Made by a program: the position numbers and the translations under genes | Shown: piece by piece, positions 1 to 5,553 of the stretch | Numbering within the stretch: the stretch's first letter is position 1 | Layout: each line of letters begins with the position of its first letter | Assembly: GCA_041552135.1 (NCBI GenBank) | Contig: JBFELL010000174.1 | Coordinates: 1-5,975, forward strand | Source: SZUA-186 sp041552135 | GTDB lineage: Bacteria; Pseudomonadota; Gammaproteobacteria; UBA9214 | Length of the DNA: 5,975 nucleotides | Direction of reading: 5' to 3' | Notes under the pieces: model-generated | What the model was told of the DNA's origin: nothing | Seen by the model: the letters and a program-made list of their open reading frames with translations, nothing else | The model's database searches: none

Positions 1-168
1 GTGCGCTCTTACCGCACCATTTCACCCTTACCGGCGCCGGAGCGCAGGCGGTATATTTTCTGTGGCACTTTCCATGGGCTCGCGCCCTCCAGGCGTTACC
101 TGGCACCCTGCCCTGTGGAGCCCGGACTTTCCTCCTCGCATGGCGAGGCGACTGTCTGGCCGACTCCC
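1..168 (-). ncRNA. rnpB: RNase P RNA, class A (5' part; 3' part lies off the left edge)
   Basis: This is the catalytic RNA of ribonuclease P, which with the protein RnpA trims the 5' leader from precursor tRNAs. Read on the minus strand, hallmark conserved blocks appear in order: GGCCAGACAGTCGC near the 5' end (about 161-148), GGAAAGTCCGGGCTCC (about 132-117), CAGGGTGCCAGGTAACGCC (about 111-93), ACAGAAAATATACCGCC (about 64-48), GGTAAGGGTGAAA (32-20) and GGTGCGGTAAGAGCGCAC (18-1). The order and wording match proteobacterial type A RNase P RNA as I remember the E. coli sequence. The 5' end is put at about 168 by alignment with the E. coli start and by its distance from the -10 box at 176-181. 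The 3' part, with the remaining core helices, is missing. The P3 arm is short, a 6-bp stem with a CAT loop at 134-148, and P12 is a small GCGC/GCGC hairpin at 35-46. The plus-strand open frame over this region is spurious. Confidence 0.96.
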
Positions 169-175
169 GACAACC

Positions 176-204
176 AGTATAGACGAAGAGCGGCACGGAA
201 AGTG
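176..204 (-). promoter_or_regulatory. Probable rnpB promoter
   Basis: On the minus strand a -10 box TATACT (181-176, five of six matches to TATAAT) lies about seven bases before the predicted rnpB 5' end at 168. The -35 region is poor: with a 17-base spacer it would be CACTTT (204-199). The -10 box and the spacing to the mature 5' end are the real support. The -35 assignment is a guess. Strong RNase P RNA promoters often depend on upstream elements, but none can be shown here. Confidence 0.6.
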
Positions 205-218
205 GAAACAGACCGCAA

Positions 219-241
219 GACGGCCGCTTCAGGCGGCCGTC
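219..241 (-). terminator. Probable transcription terminator of the TPR gene
   Basis: A perfect 9-bp inverted repeat, GACGGCCGC / GCGGCCGTC, encloses a 5-base loop. On the minus strand it follows the TPR gene stop codon by about 50 bases and is followed by a broken T-rich stretch (TTGCGGTCTGTTTCC) rather than a clean T run. It sits between that gene and the rnpB promoter, where it would insulate rnpB from read-through. The weak T tract means termination could be inefficient or Rho-assisted. On the plus strand there is no T run and no gene to end. Confidence 0.55.
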
Positions 242-291
242 GTGTGAGGCTGCCGGCGCAGCCGGGAATCAACGATTCCGGCGGGCCGCCC

Positions 292-789
292 TCAGCGATG
301 GTTCAGGGACTTGCGGTTACCGCGAACCAGCCTGCCGATAATCCGGTTGATGAAGCCCTCGGGATGGTAGCCGGACACAATCCTGCGTTTCTCGCGCAGG
401 GTGAATTCCTGTTCCAGACGCTTGAGGCCCGGGTGGCCATGATCGATCCGCAAGCCGCGACGCAGGGCCGTGTAAGCACTCTCACGGAAGCCCAGACGCA
501 GTTCCGCCATGGCCAGGTTGTAGTACACCTCGACGTCGTTCTGCTCCCCGACGGCTGCCTTGCGGCACAGCTTGACGCCGTTATTGTCACCCATAAGAAC
601 CCGGGCCAGACCGTGAAACGAGGTATAGCGGTTCTGGTAGACATCATCCATTTCGGCCTTTTCATCCGCTGTACGAAACAGCGGCAGCGCATTTTCCCAG
701 TCGTCGTTCCTGAAATGCCTGAGGCCATCAACGAAATCTTCCCTGAGACGCACCCGGCTACCGGTTTCCCACGGATCCATCTGCACCAT
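292..789 (-). CDS. TPR-like protein of unknown function
   Basis: This 165-residue protein begins MVQMDPWETG and has no signal peptide or membrane segment, so it is probably cytoplasmic. Residues about 19-120 look like two to three tetratricopeptide-type helical hairpins. The clearest is residues 86-120, with YYNLAMAELRLGFRESAYTALRRGL matching TPR spacing of small and large residues; residues 19-52 (GLRHFRNDDWENALPLF) form another. TPRs are protein-docking scaffolds, and the partner here is unknown. The C-terminal 35 residues are strongly basic (LREKRRIVSGYH, then GRLVRGNRKSLNHR) and could contact nucleic acid, ribosome or membrane; that is inference. The start at 789 is chosen because a GGAGGG box lies four bases before it. 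In-frame ATGs at 801 and 780 are less well placed, and the open frame running further upstream to 1191 overlaps the glgA start. It is divergent from glgA and followed by a hairpin at 219-241. No specific family name can be given. Confidence 0.75.
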   Translation of the reverse strand: MVQMDPWETGSRVRLREDFVDGLRHFRNDDWENALPLFRTADEKAEMDDVYQNRYTSFHGLARVLMGDNNGVKLCRKAAVGEQNDVEVYYNLAMAELRLGFRESAYTALRRGLRIDHGHPGLKRLEQEFTLREKRRIVSGYHPEGFINRIIGRLVRGNRKSLNHR

Positions 790-793
790 ACTA

Positions 794-799
794 CCCTCC
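794..799 (-). promoter_or_regulatory. Ribosome binding site that fixes the TPR gene start
   Basis: On the minus strand GGAGGG (799-794) lies four bases before the ATG at 789 (GGAGGG-TAGT-ATG). It is the only strong Shine-Dalgarno match near the candidate starts. The alternative ATG at 801 would overlap this box, so 789 is preferred. Confidence 0.65.
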
Positions 800-860
800 A
801 TCCAGTCTGACAGGTGTGCATTTACGGTTAACGGCCAGCCAGCGCCGCAATGGCCCGCCC

Positions 861-888
861 TTGACTGAACAAGGCCACACCCGATGAT
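861..888 (+). promoter_or_regulatory. Candidate glgA promoter (weak)
   Basis: TTGACT (861-866) matches five of six bases of the -35 consensus. After a 16-base spacer comes GATGAT (883-888), four of six to TATAAT including the key A2 and T6. This would give a leader of roughly 120 bases. A second TTGACC (937-942) has no credible -10 at 16-18 bases. Treat this as a guess. Confidence 0.22.
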
Positions 889-952
889 GCTCCAGGGTAG
901 ATTAGTGCCATGATATGAAAACGCAAGTGATTCCTGTTGACCTTGTTCGTCA
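862..952. repeat. Inverted pair of GAACAAGG-type motifs (possible operator pair)
   Basis: TGACTGAACAAGGCCA at 862-877 reappears on the other strand at 952-938 as TGACGAACAAGGTCA. The two agree except for one inserted base and one substitution. The right-hand copy is also partly palindromic (TGAC-N7-GTCA). The arm starts are 76 bases apart in the region holding both divergent promoters. The arrangement is visible in the sequence; a protein-binding role is inference. Confidence 0.35.
899..926 (-). promoter_or_regulatory. Candidate promoter of the TPR gene (weak)
   Basis: On the minus strand TTGCGT (926-921) and TAATCT (904-899) are separated by 16 bases. The -35 is fair, but the -10 matches only three of six positions. 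It lies in the AT-richer middle of the divergent region, about 100 bases before the start codon. Only a low-confidence suggestion. Confidence 0.18.
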
Positions 953-1014
953 CATATCGCACCCTTGTGCTCGACGCACGACCCGAACGACAAAAACCTG
1001 ACACACAGGCGCGG

Positions 1015-2517
1015 ATGAAGATTCTTTTTGCGAGCAGCGAGGCCCACCCCCTGATCAAGACCGGCGGCCTCGCCGATGTTGCCGGCAGCCTGCCGCGCGC
1101 GATTCTCAACCAGCGACAGGACATTCGCCTTATTGTGCCTGCCTATCGCAGGGTGTTGCAGCAGGCAGATAACCTGCACCTGGCAGCCCACCTGGAACCC
1201 GAGGGCGTCAGCGAGCCGGTGCGCATCCTCTCCGGGCGGCTACCGGGCAGCAACGTCAAGCTCTACCTGGTCGACTCTCCCGCGCACTTCGACCGTGCCG
1301 GCACCCCCTACACGCGTGACGACGGCACGGAATGGCCGGACAACGCGGAGCGCTTCACGGTCTTTTGCCGGACAATCCATGCCATCGCCATGGATGCCGC
1401 CGGCTTTGACTGGCAACCGGATATCGTTCACTGCAACGACTGGCAGACCGGCCTGGTACCGGCCATGCTGAAGGAAACCTCACCGGCACCGGCCTCCATT
1501 TTCACCATCCACAACCTCGCCTACCAGGGCCTGTACGATTTCAAGACCTTCAAGGCACTGAAACTGCCTGCGCACTGGTGGTCCATGGATGCCATGGAGT
1601 TCCACGACCACTTCTCCTTCATCAAGGGTGGCCTGATATTTGCCGACTGGCTGACCACCGTCAGCCCGACCTATGCCCGCGAGATCCGCACCAGCGAATT
1701 CGGCTGCGGGCTCGAGGGACTGCTCGACCATCGCAAGGACACGCTGACCGGCATCCTGAACGGCGTCGATTTTGCCATATGGAACCCGGGCAAGGACCTG
1801 ACTATCCCGGTGCAGTACAACCGCCGCTCGCTGTTCCACAAGACCGAGAACAAGCACGCGCTGCAGGAGGAATTCGGCCTGCCGGTCGACACATCGATAC
1901 CGGTATTCGCCATCATCAGCCGGCTGGTCGAGCAGAAAGGCATCGACCTGGTACTGGAGATCCTGCCGGACCTGATGCAGCGAGGCACGCAGCTGGTAGT
2001 GCTCGGCAGTGGCGACAGGGCACTGGAAGCGGGACTGCGCAGGGCACGCAAACAGCACCCGGATCAGATCGGCCTGCACATCGGCTACGACGAGGCGCTG
2101 GCCCACCGTATCGAGGCGGGGGCGGATATCTTCCTTATGCCCTCGCGCTTCGAACCCTGCGGCCTGAACCAGATCTACAGCCAGCGCTACGGCACCGTAC
2201 CGATCGTGCGCAGCACCGGCGGCCTGGCCGACACCGTGGTCGACACCACGGTCGAGAGCCTGGCCGCCAAAACGGCCACCGGCTTCAGTTTCCGCAAACC
2301 CGCGCCTGCAGCGCTATGGTCCGCTGTGCGGCGCGCGCTCGAGTGCTATACCCAACCCGGGCAATGGCAGCAGCTCATGGTGACCGGCATGCAACAGGAC
2401 TTCAGCTGGAAACAGAGCGCACGGCAGTACATCGAACTTTATAAACGGACCTGCAAACAGGTCGCCACCCGGCCCCTGCCGGCGACGGGCAATGAGCAGG
2501 CCACGGGCACTTCCTGA
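1015..2517 (+). CDS. glgA: Glycogen synthase (ADP-glucose type, GT5 family)
   Basis: The 500-residue enzyme transfers glucose from ADP-glucose to the non-reducing end of an alpha-1,4-glucan in cytoplasmic glycogen synthesis. The N-terminal Rossmann domain opens with KILFASSEAHPLIKTGGLADV; the KTGGL motif (residues 15-19) is the family's nucleotide-sugar-binding signature. HCNDW (139-143), HNLAYQG (166-172) and SPTYAREI (217-224) follow. The C-terminal domain carries SRLVEQKG (302-309), with R303 and K308 matching the E. coli pair that binds the diphosphate, then SRFEPCGLNQIY (377-388), with E380 in the position of catalytic E377 of E. coli. STGGLADT (400-407) closes the signature. All expected catalytic residues are present. 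The E. coli enzyme is 477 residues; most of the excess here is a tail of about 20 residues after the last helix. The start is set by the conserved N-terminus, with only a weak AGG before it. No glgC, glgB or glgP is in the window, so its partners must be elsewhere. Confidence 0.97.
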   Translation: MKILFASSEAHPLIKTGGLADVAGSLPRAILNQRQDIRLIVPAYRRVLQQADNLHLAAHLEPEGVSEPVRILSGRLPGSNVKLYLVDSPAHFDRAGTPYTRDDGTEWPDNAERFTVFCRTIHAIAMDAAGFDWQPDIVHCNDWQTGLVPAMLKETSPAPASIFTIHNLAYQGLYDFKTFKALKLPAHWWSMDAMEFHDHFSFIKGGLIFADWLTTVSPTYAREIRTSEFGCGLEGLLDHRKDTLTGILNGVDFAIWNPGKDLTIPVQYNRRSLFHKTENKHALQEEFGLPVDTSIPVFAIISRLVEQKGIDLVLEILPDLMQRGTQLVVLGSGDRALEAGLRRARKQHPDQIGLHIGYDEALAHRIEAGADIFLMPSRFEPCGLNQIYSQRYGTVPIVRSTGGLADTVVDTTVESLAAKTATGFSFRKPAPAALWSAVRRALECYTQPGQWQQLMVTGMQQDFSWKQSARQYIELYKRTCKQVATRPLPATGNEQATGTS

Positions 2518-2544
2518 GACCTGCTCAAAGCCGCTGCCGCGCGG

Positions 2545-2550
2545 TATAAT
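2545..2550 (+). promoter_or_regulatory. Perfect -10 box upstream of ppc
   Basis: TATAAT at 2545-2550 lies 28 bases after the glgA stop codon and 51 bases before the ppc start. With a 17-base spacer the -35 would be TGCTCA (2522-2527), only three of six to consensus, and there is no extended TG. Transcription would begin near 2557, leaving a leader of about 45 bases that contains the terminator-like hairpin at 2572-2595. The quality of the -10 in GC-rich surroundings and its location make it a reasonable ppc promoter that may need an activator. Confidence 0.5.
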
Positions 2551-2571
2551 CACACGCCATCCAGATCAGGG

Positions 2572-2595
2572 GCCACGCGATGTCGTGGCTTTTTT
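2572..2595 (+). terminator. Intrinsic terminator or attenuator between glgA and ppc
   Basis: A 6-bp stem GCCACG / CGTGGC (2572-2577 with 2584-2589) has a 6-base loop and is followed at once by six Ts (2590-2595), the classic form of an intrinsic terminator. It lies 54 bases after the glgA stop, so the simplest reading is that it ends glgA transcription. It also lies downstream of the TATAAT at 2545 and only six bases before the ppc ATG, so any transcript entering ppc from that promoter or from glgA must pass it. The stem is short, so read-through is expected to be partial. Confidence 0.6.
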
Positions 2596-2702
2596 GCGTA
2601 TATGACCAGAGCGGTGACCCAGATATTCGACCAGCCCCACGACCAGCAACTGCGAAGCCGCGTGCGCCTGTTCGGCAATCTGCTGGGGGAGGTACTGCGT
2701 GA
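2580..2702 (+). CDS. Possible 40-codon leader ORF overlapping the ppc start
   Basis: The ATG at 2580 has an excellent Shine-Dalgarno, AGGGG (2568-2572), seven bases upstream, better than anything in front of ppc. The frame begins MSWLFCVYDQSGD and ends at TGA 2700-2702, inside ppc in a different frame. Its start codon is in the loop of the terminator hairpin, so a ribosome here would prevent the hairpin from forming. The amino-acid sequence past the first few residues is a proline/arginine-rich out-of-frame reading of ppc, so the peptide itself is unlikely to be functional. It may instead mark a regulatory translation event, or a one-base error in the T run. I consider it a candidate only. 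Confidence 0.22.
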   Translation: MSWLFCVYDQSGDPDIRPAPRPATAKPRAPVRQSAGGGTA

Positions 2703-5433
2703 ACAGGTCGGTGAGGGCCTGTTCCATGCCGTGGAAGTGCTGCGCAAGGGCTATATCCGCCTGCGCAAGAACGAGGACAATCCCGCGCTGCGCAAACGGC
2801 TGTCGCGGCTGATCGAGCAGCTCACCCAGGACGAGGTGACGCATGTCATCCGGGCCTTCAACATCTACTTCAGCCTCGTCAATATCGCCGAGGAGTCCTT
2901 CCAGCACCGCGAGCGCCGGCGCCAGGCGCGCGACCGCGGACCGCTGTGGCTCGGGTCTTTCACCCATACGCTGCAGGAATTCCACGACCAGGGTGTCGAC
3001 CCGCAGCAGCTCCAGACCCTGCTCAACGAGGCGCTCTACCTGCCGGTTTTCACCGCGCACCCCACCGAGGCGATTCGCCGCACGGTGATGTTCGCCCTGC
3101 GCCGCATCTTCGTGACCAGCGAGTCGCTGAACGACCGCCGCCTCGGGCGCGACGAGCGCGAGGATGTGACCCGCGACCTGAAACGCCAGGTGCAGGTGCT
3201 GTGGAAGACCGACGAGGTGCGCGCACACAAACCCACTGTCGAGGACGAGATCCGCAACTGCCTGTACTATTTCCGCGAAAGCCTTTTCGACGCCGTGCCC
3301 CAGACCTACCGCTACATGGAAAAGGCCGTCAGCCGCGTCTACGGCGGTGCCGACGAGACCCGGATCACCATACCCGGCGGGCTGATTCGCTTCGGCTCAT
3401 GGATCGGCGGTGATCGCGACGGCAACCCGTTCGTCAAGCCGGCGACCACGGCGTACGCGCTGCGCCTGCACATGCGCGAGGTGCTGATCGCCTACCTGCG
3501 TCGCGTCGAGGAGCTGACCAGGCGCCTGACACACTCGCGGCGCCTGTGCAGTTTCTCGCAGCCGCTGCTCGACAGCATTGCGGAAGATGAACGCCGCTTC
3601 AGCGAGGCCTGCGCGGAGTTCCCGAAGCGCTATGAGCATGAACCCTACCGGCGCAAGCTTTGCATCATGCGTCACCGCCTCAAGCTCAATCTGGTAGCGG
3701 TCAGCGAACGGCTGGAAAACCCCGACATCGACCCCGCCAGGCCGCAGACCGGCTACGCCACGGAGCAGGAATTGCTGGCGGACCTCTCGCTGATACACGA
3801 ATCCCTCGCGGCAAACGGCGATGCCAACCTGACAAAGGGCAAGCTCAAGGACCTGATACGGCTGGTGGAGACCTTCGGCTTCTACCTCATGCACCTGGAC
3901 ATCCGGCAGGAATCCACGCGCCACAGCGAGGCCGTCGCGGAAATCATCAGCAGACTGCCCGGCACGGCCGACTACCTGTCGCTCGATGAGGCCGCCCGCC
4001 AGGCCCTGCTCAGCGGCACCCTGGAATCGCCGCCGCCTGCGCTTGACCGGGACGCGCTTACGCAAGACACACGCGAGACACTCGAGGTGTTCGATGTCAT
4101 GCGCGACATGCAGCAGGAAGTCAGCCGCAAGGCCTTCGGCAATTACGTGATCTCCATGACACATACCGCGAGCCACGTCCTGGAGGTCATGTACCTGGCC
4201 TGGCTCTGCGGACTGGCCGGCAAGCAAGGGGACCAGTGGTTTTGCGACATCCGTATCAGCCCGCTGTTCGAGACCATCGATGACCTGAATCACATCGAGG
4301 AAGTGCTGGGCCAGTTGCTCGACAACCCGGCCTATACCGCCCTGCTCAACACCGCCTGCAAGTGCCAGGAAATCATGCTGGGCTATTCCGACTCGTGCAA
4401 GGACGGCGGCATCCTCGCCTCCAACTGGAGCCTGTACGACGCGCAGAGGAAGATTATCGATATCGCCGGCCGGCACGACATACTGGTGCGCCTGTTCCAT
4501 GGCCGCGGCGGCACGATCGGCCGCGGCGGCGGCCCGACCCACGAGGCCATCCTGTCGCAGCCGCCGGGCACCGTGCACGGCCAGATCAAGTTCACCGAAC
4601 AGGGCGAGGTGCTGCGCTACAAGTACAGCAACACCGAGACTGCCGTCTACGAACTATCCCTGGGCATCACCGGCCTGCTGAAGGCCAGCCGTGTCGTCAT
4701 CCAGCCTCATGCGGGGGAACGACGCGACTATATGGGCATCATGGATGAACTGACGCGCATCGGCGAAACCACCTACCGTGACCTGATCGACAACACCACC
4801 GGCCTGTTCGATTACTTCTACGATGTCACGCCGGTCACCGAGATCGGCCTGCTGAACATTGGCTCCCGGCCATCGCACCGCAGGCAGGTGGACCGCTCCA
4901 AGACCTCTATTCGCGCCATACCCTGGGTGTTCGGCTGGGCCCAGTCGCGCCATACCCTGCCAGCATGGTATGGCCTCGGCACCGCGCTGGAGCAGTGGCG
5001 CGAGAATGACCCGGCCAGGCTCTCGCAGCTGCAGACCATGTACCGGGAATGGCCCTTCTTCCGTGCCCTGCTGAGCAACATCCAGATGGCGCTGTTCAAG
5101 GGTGACATGTCGATCGCACACGAATACACACGGCTTGCCGGTGACCCGGCGATTGCGCAAACGATCTTCAACAAGATCCGCAATGAATACAACCGCACCC
5201 TGCTGCAGGTGCTCAATGTCAGTGCCCAGAAGCAGTTGATGGAGGAAAACCCGGCACTGGGCCTGTCGATGTATCGCCGTAACCCCTACCTGGATCCGCT
5301 CAACAACATCCAGATCACACTGCTGTCGCGCTACCGCAACGACACCCTCGGCAAGGACGTCCGCGAGCGCTGGCTGAAGCCCCTGCTGCGTTCCATCAAC
5401 GCCATCTCCAGCGGCATGCGCAACACCGGCTGA
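2602..5433 (+). CDS. ppc: Phosphoenolpyruvate carboxylase
   Basis: The 943-residue cytoplasmic enzyme carboxylates PEP with bicarbonate to oxaloacetate, refilling the TCA cycle. Family motifs run in order: TAHPTE (151-156, catalytic H153), GSWIGGDRDGNP (265-276), LDIRQES (432-438), PLFET and GYSDS (E557 and D597, matching the metal ligands of E. coli), FHGRGGTIGRGG (632-643), NIGSRP (752-757) and the C-terminal MRNTG. Residues matching the aspartate/malate inhibitor site of E. coli (R587, K773, R832, N881) are present as R641, K833, R893 and N941, so feedback inhibition is expected. It is about 60 residues longer than the 883-residue E. coli enzyme. Where E. coli has GSRPAKRR this protein has GSRPSHRR, with a different following loop, suggesting another PEPC subgroup. 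The ATG at 2602 is the first usual start after the upstream in-frame stop, and homology begins by residue 15. It has no Shine-Dalgarno at normal distance; AGGG at 2568-2571 could come within 12 bases if the hairpin at 2572-2589 folds. Confidence 0.97.
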   Translation: MTRAVTQIFDQPHDQQLRSRVRLFGNLLGEVLREQVGEGLFHAVEVLRKGYIRLRKNEDNPALRKRLSRLIEQLTQDEVTHVIRAFNIYFSLVNIAEESFQHRERRRQARDRGPLWLGSFTHTLQEFHDQGVDPQQLQTLLNEALYLPVFTAHPTEAIRRTVMFALRRIFVTSESLNDRRLGRDEREDVTRDLKRQVQVLWKTDEVRAHKPTVEDEIRNCLYYFRESLFDAVPQTYRYMEKAVSRVYGGADETRITIPGGLIRFGSWIGGDRDGNPFVKPATTAYALRLHMREVLIAYLRRVEELTRRLTHSRRLCSFSQPLLDSIAEDERRFSEACAEFPKRYEHEPYRRKLCIMRHRLKLNLVAVSERLENPDIDPARPQTGYATEQELLADLSLIHESLAANGDANLTKGKLKDLIRLVETFGFYLMHLDIRQESTRHSEAVAEIISRLPGTADYLSLDEAARQALLSGTLESPPPALDRDALTQDTRETLEVFDVMRDMQQEVSRKAFGNYVISMTHTASHVLEVMYLAWLCGLAGKQGDQWFCDIRISPLFETIDDLNHIEEVLGQLLDNPAYTALLNTACKCQEIMLGYSDSCKDGGILASNWSLYDAQRKIIDIAGRHDILVRLFHGRGGTIGRGGGPTHEAILSQPPGTVHGQIKFTEQGEVLRYKYSNTETAVYELSLGITGLLKASRVVIQPHAGERRDYMGIMDELTRIGETTYRDLIDNTTGLFDYFYDVTPVTEIGLLNIGSRPSHRRQVDRSKTSIRAIPWVFGWAQSRHTLPAWYGLGTALEQWRENDPARLSQLQTMYREWPFFRALLSNIQMALFKGDMSIAHEYTRLAGDPAIAQTIFNKIRNEYNRTLLQVLNVSAQKQLMEENPALGLSMYRRNPYLDPLNNIQITLLSRYRNDTLGKDVRERWLKPLLRSINAISSGMRNTG

Positions 5434-5445
5434 CGCACGCGGCCT

Positions 5446-5517
5446 CCTGTTCCGGCCCGCACACCGGAACCGGGCTGAAGGGGGCCGGGCTGCCGTCGCG
5501 GCGAGGCCGGAAACAGG
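5446..5517 (+). repeat. Nested inverted repeats after ppc (possible terminator)
   Basis: CCTGTTCCGGCC (5446-5457) pairs with GGCCGGAAACAGG (5505-5517) with a single bulged base, enclosing about 47 bases. The same left arm can instead form a tighter 7-bp hairpin, GTTCCGG (5449-5455) with CCGGAAC (5464-5470) around an 8-base loop. A third small hairpin, GCCG-TCG-CGGC, is at 5492-5502. None is followed by a T run. The position, 12 to 84 bases after the ppc stop, fits 3'-end formation or transcript stabilisation. Rho-independent termination is not well supported. Confidence 0.45.
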
Positions 5518-5518
5518 C

Positions 5519-5524
5519 TATAGT
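5519..5524 (+). promoter_or_regulatory. Candidate -10 box for the response regulator gene
   Basis: TATAGT (five of six to TATAAT) lies 29 bases before the ATG at 5554. No -35 resembling TTGACA occurs at 16-18 bases upstream, where the sequence is GC-rich repeat. If used, the message would start near 5531 and have a leader of only about 23 bases without a Shine-Dalgarno. Confidence 0.35.
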
Positions 5525-5553
5525 TGGCCCAGGCTCCCAACCTCGAACTGCCA

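Larger units (their letters stand above)
790..1014. other. Divergent intergenic region between the TPR gene and glgA
   Basis: These 225 bases must carry the promoters for both divergent genes. They are less GC-rich than the flanking genes between about 898 and 960. I find no consensus sigma70 promoter, only partial matches listed separately, plus an inverted pair of GAACAAGG-type motifs. The glgA frame stays open upstream to 937 (ATG at 937), but those extra 26 residues have no counterpart in the family and are better read as leader. Before the glgA ATG at 1015 there is only a short AGG (1007-1009), a weak Shine-Dalgarno sequence with five-base spacing. Confidence 0.6.

Noticed and set aside
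262..281. Small hairpin GGAATC/GATTCC just after the TPR gene stop
   Set aside because: It has a bulge and no following T run on either strand. The hairpin at 219-241 is a better terminator candidate.
1..810. A 269-codon plus-strand open frame from the left edge
   Set aside because: It covers the RNase P RNA gene and the antisense strand of the TPR gene. Its translation resembles no protein family and it has no ribosome site; it is open by GC bias.
937..966. TTGACC at 937 as the glgA -35 box
   Set aside because: At 16-18 bases downstream the sequence is GCACCC to ACCCTT, with no resemblance to a -10 box. The TTGACC is part of the inverted motif.
937..1014. Upstream ATG at 937 as the glgA start
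   Set aside because: The 26 extra residues have no counterpart in glycogen synthases, whose N-terminus begins right at MKILFASSE. There is also no ribosome site before 937.
790..1191. Upstream extension of the TPR frame giving 299 residues
   Set aside because: The extension would run antisense into the first 59 codons of glgA and has no TPR-like character. The GGAGGG site at 799-794 supports the start at 789.
1480..2106. A 208-codon minus-strand frame and a 288-codon plus-strand frame (1578-2444) inside glgA
   Set aside because: Both are alternative-frame shadows of a well-conserved gene; their translations are low-complexity and lack family features.
2566..3228. A 220-codon minus-strand frame over the ppc 5' end
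   Set aside because: It is antisense to conserved PEPC sequence including the catalytic histidine region, with no start signal or known motif.
3397..4578. A 393-codon minus-strand open frame inside ppc
   Set aside because: It is a shadow of ppc codon bias. The ppc frame has family motifs throughout, while the antisense protein has no recognisable motif.
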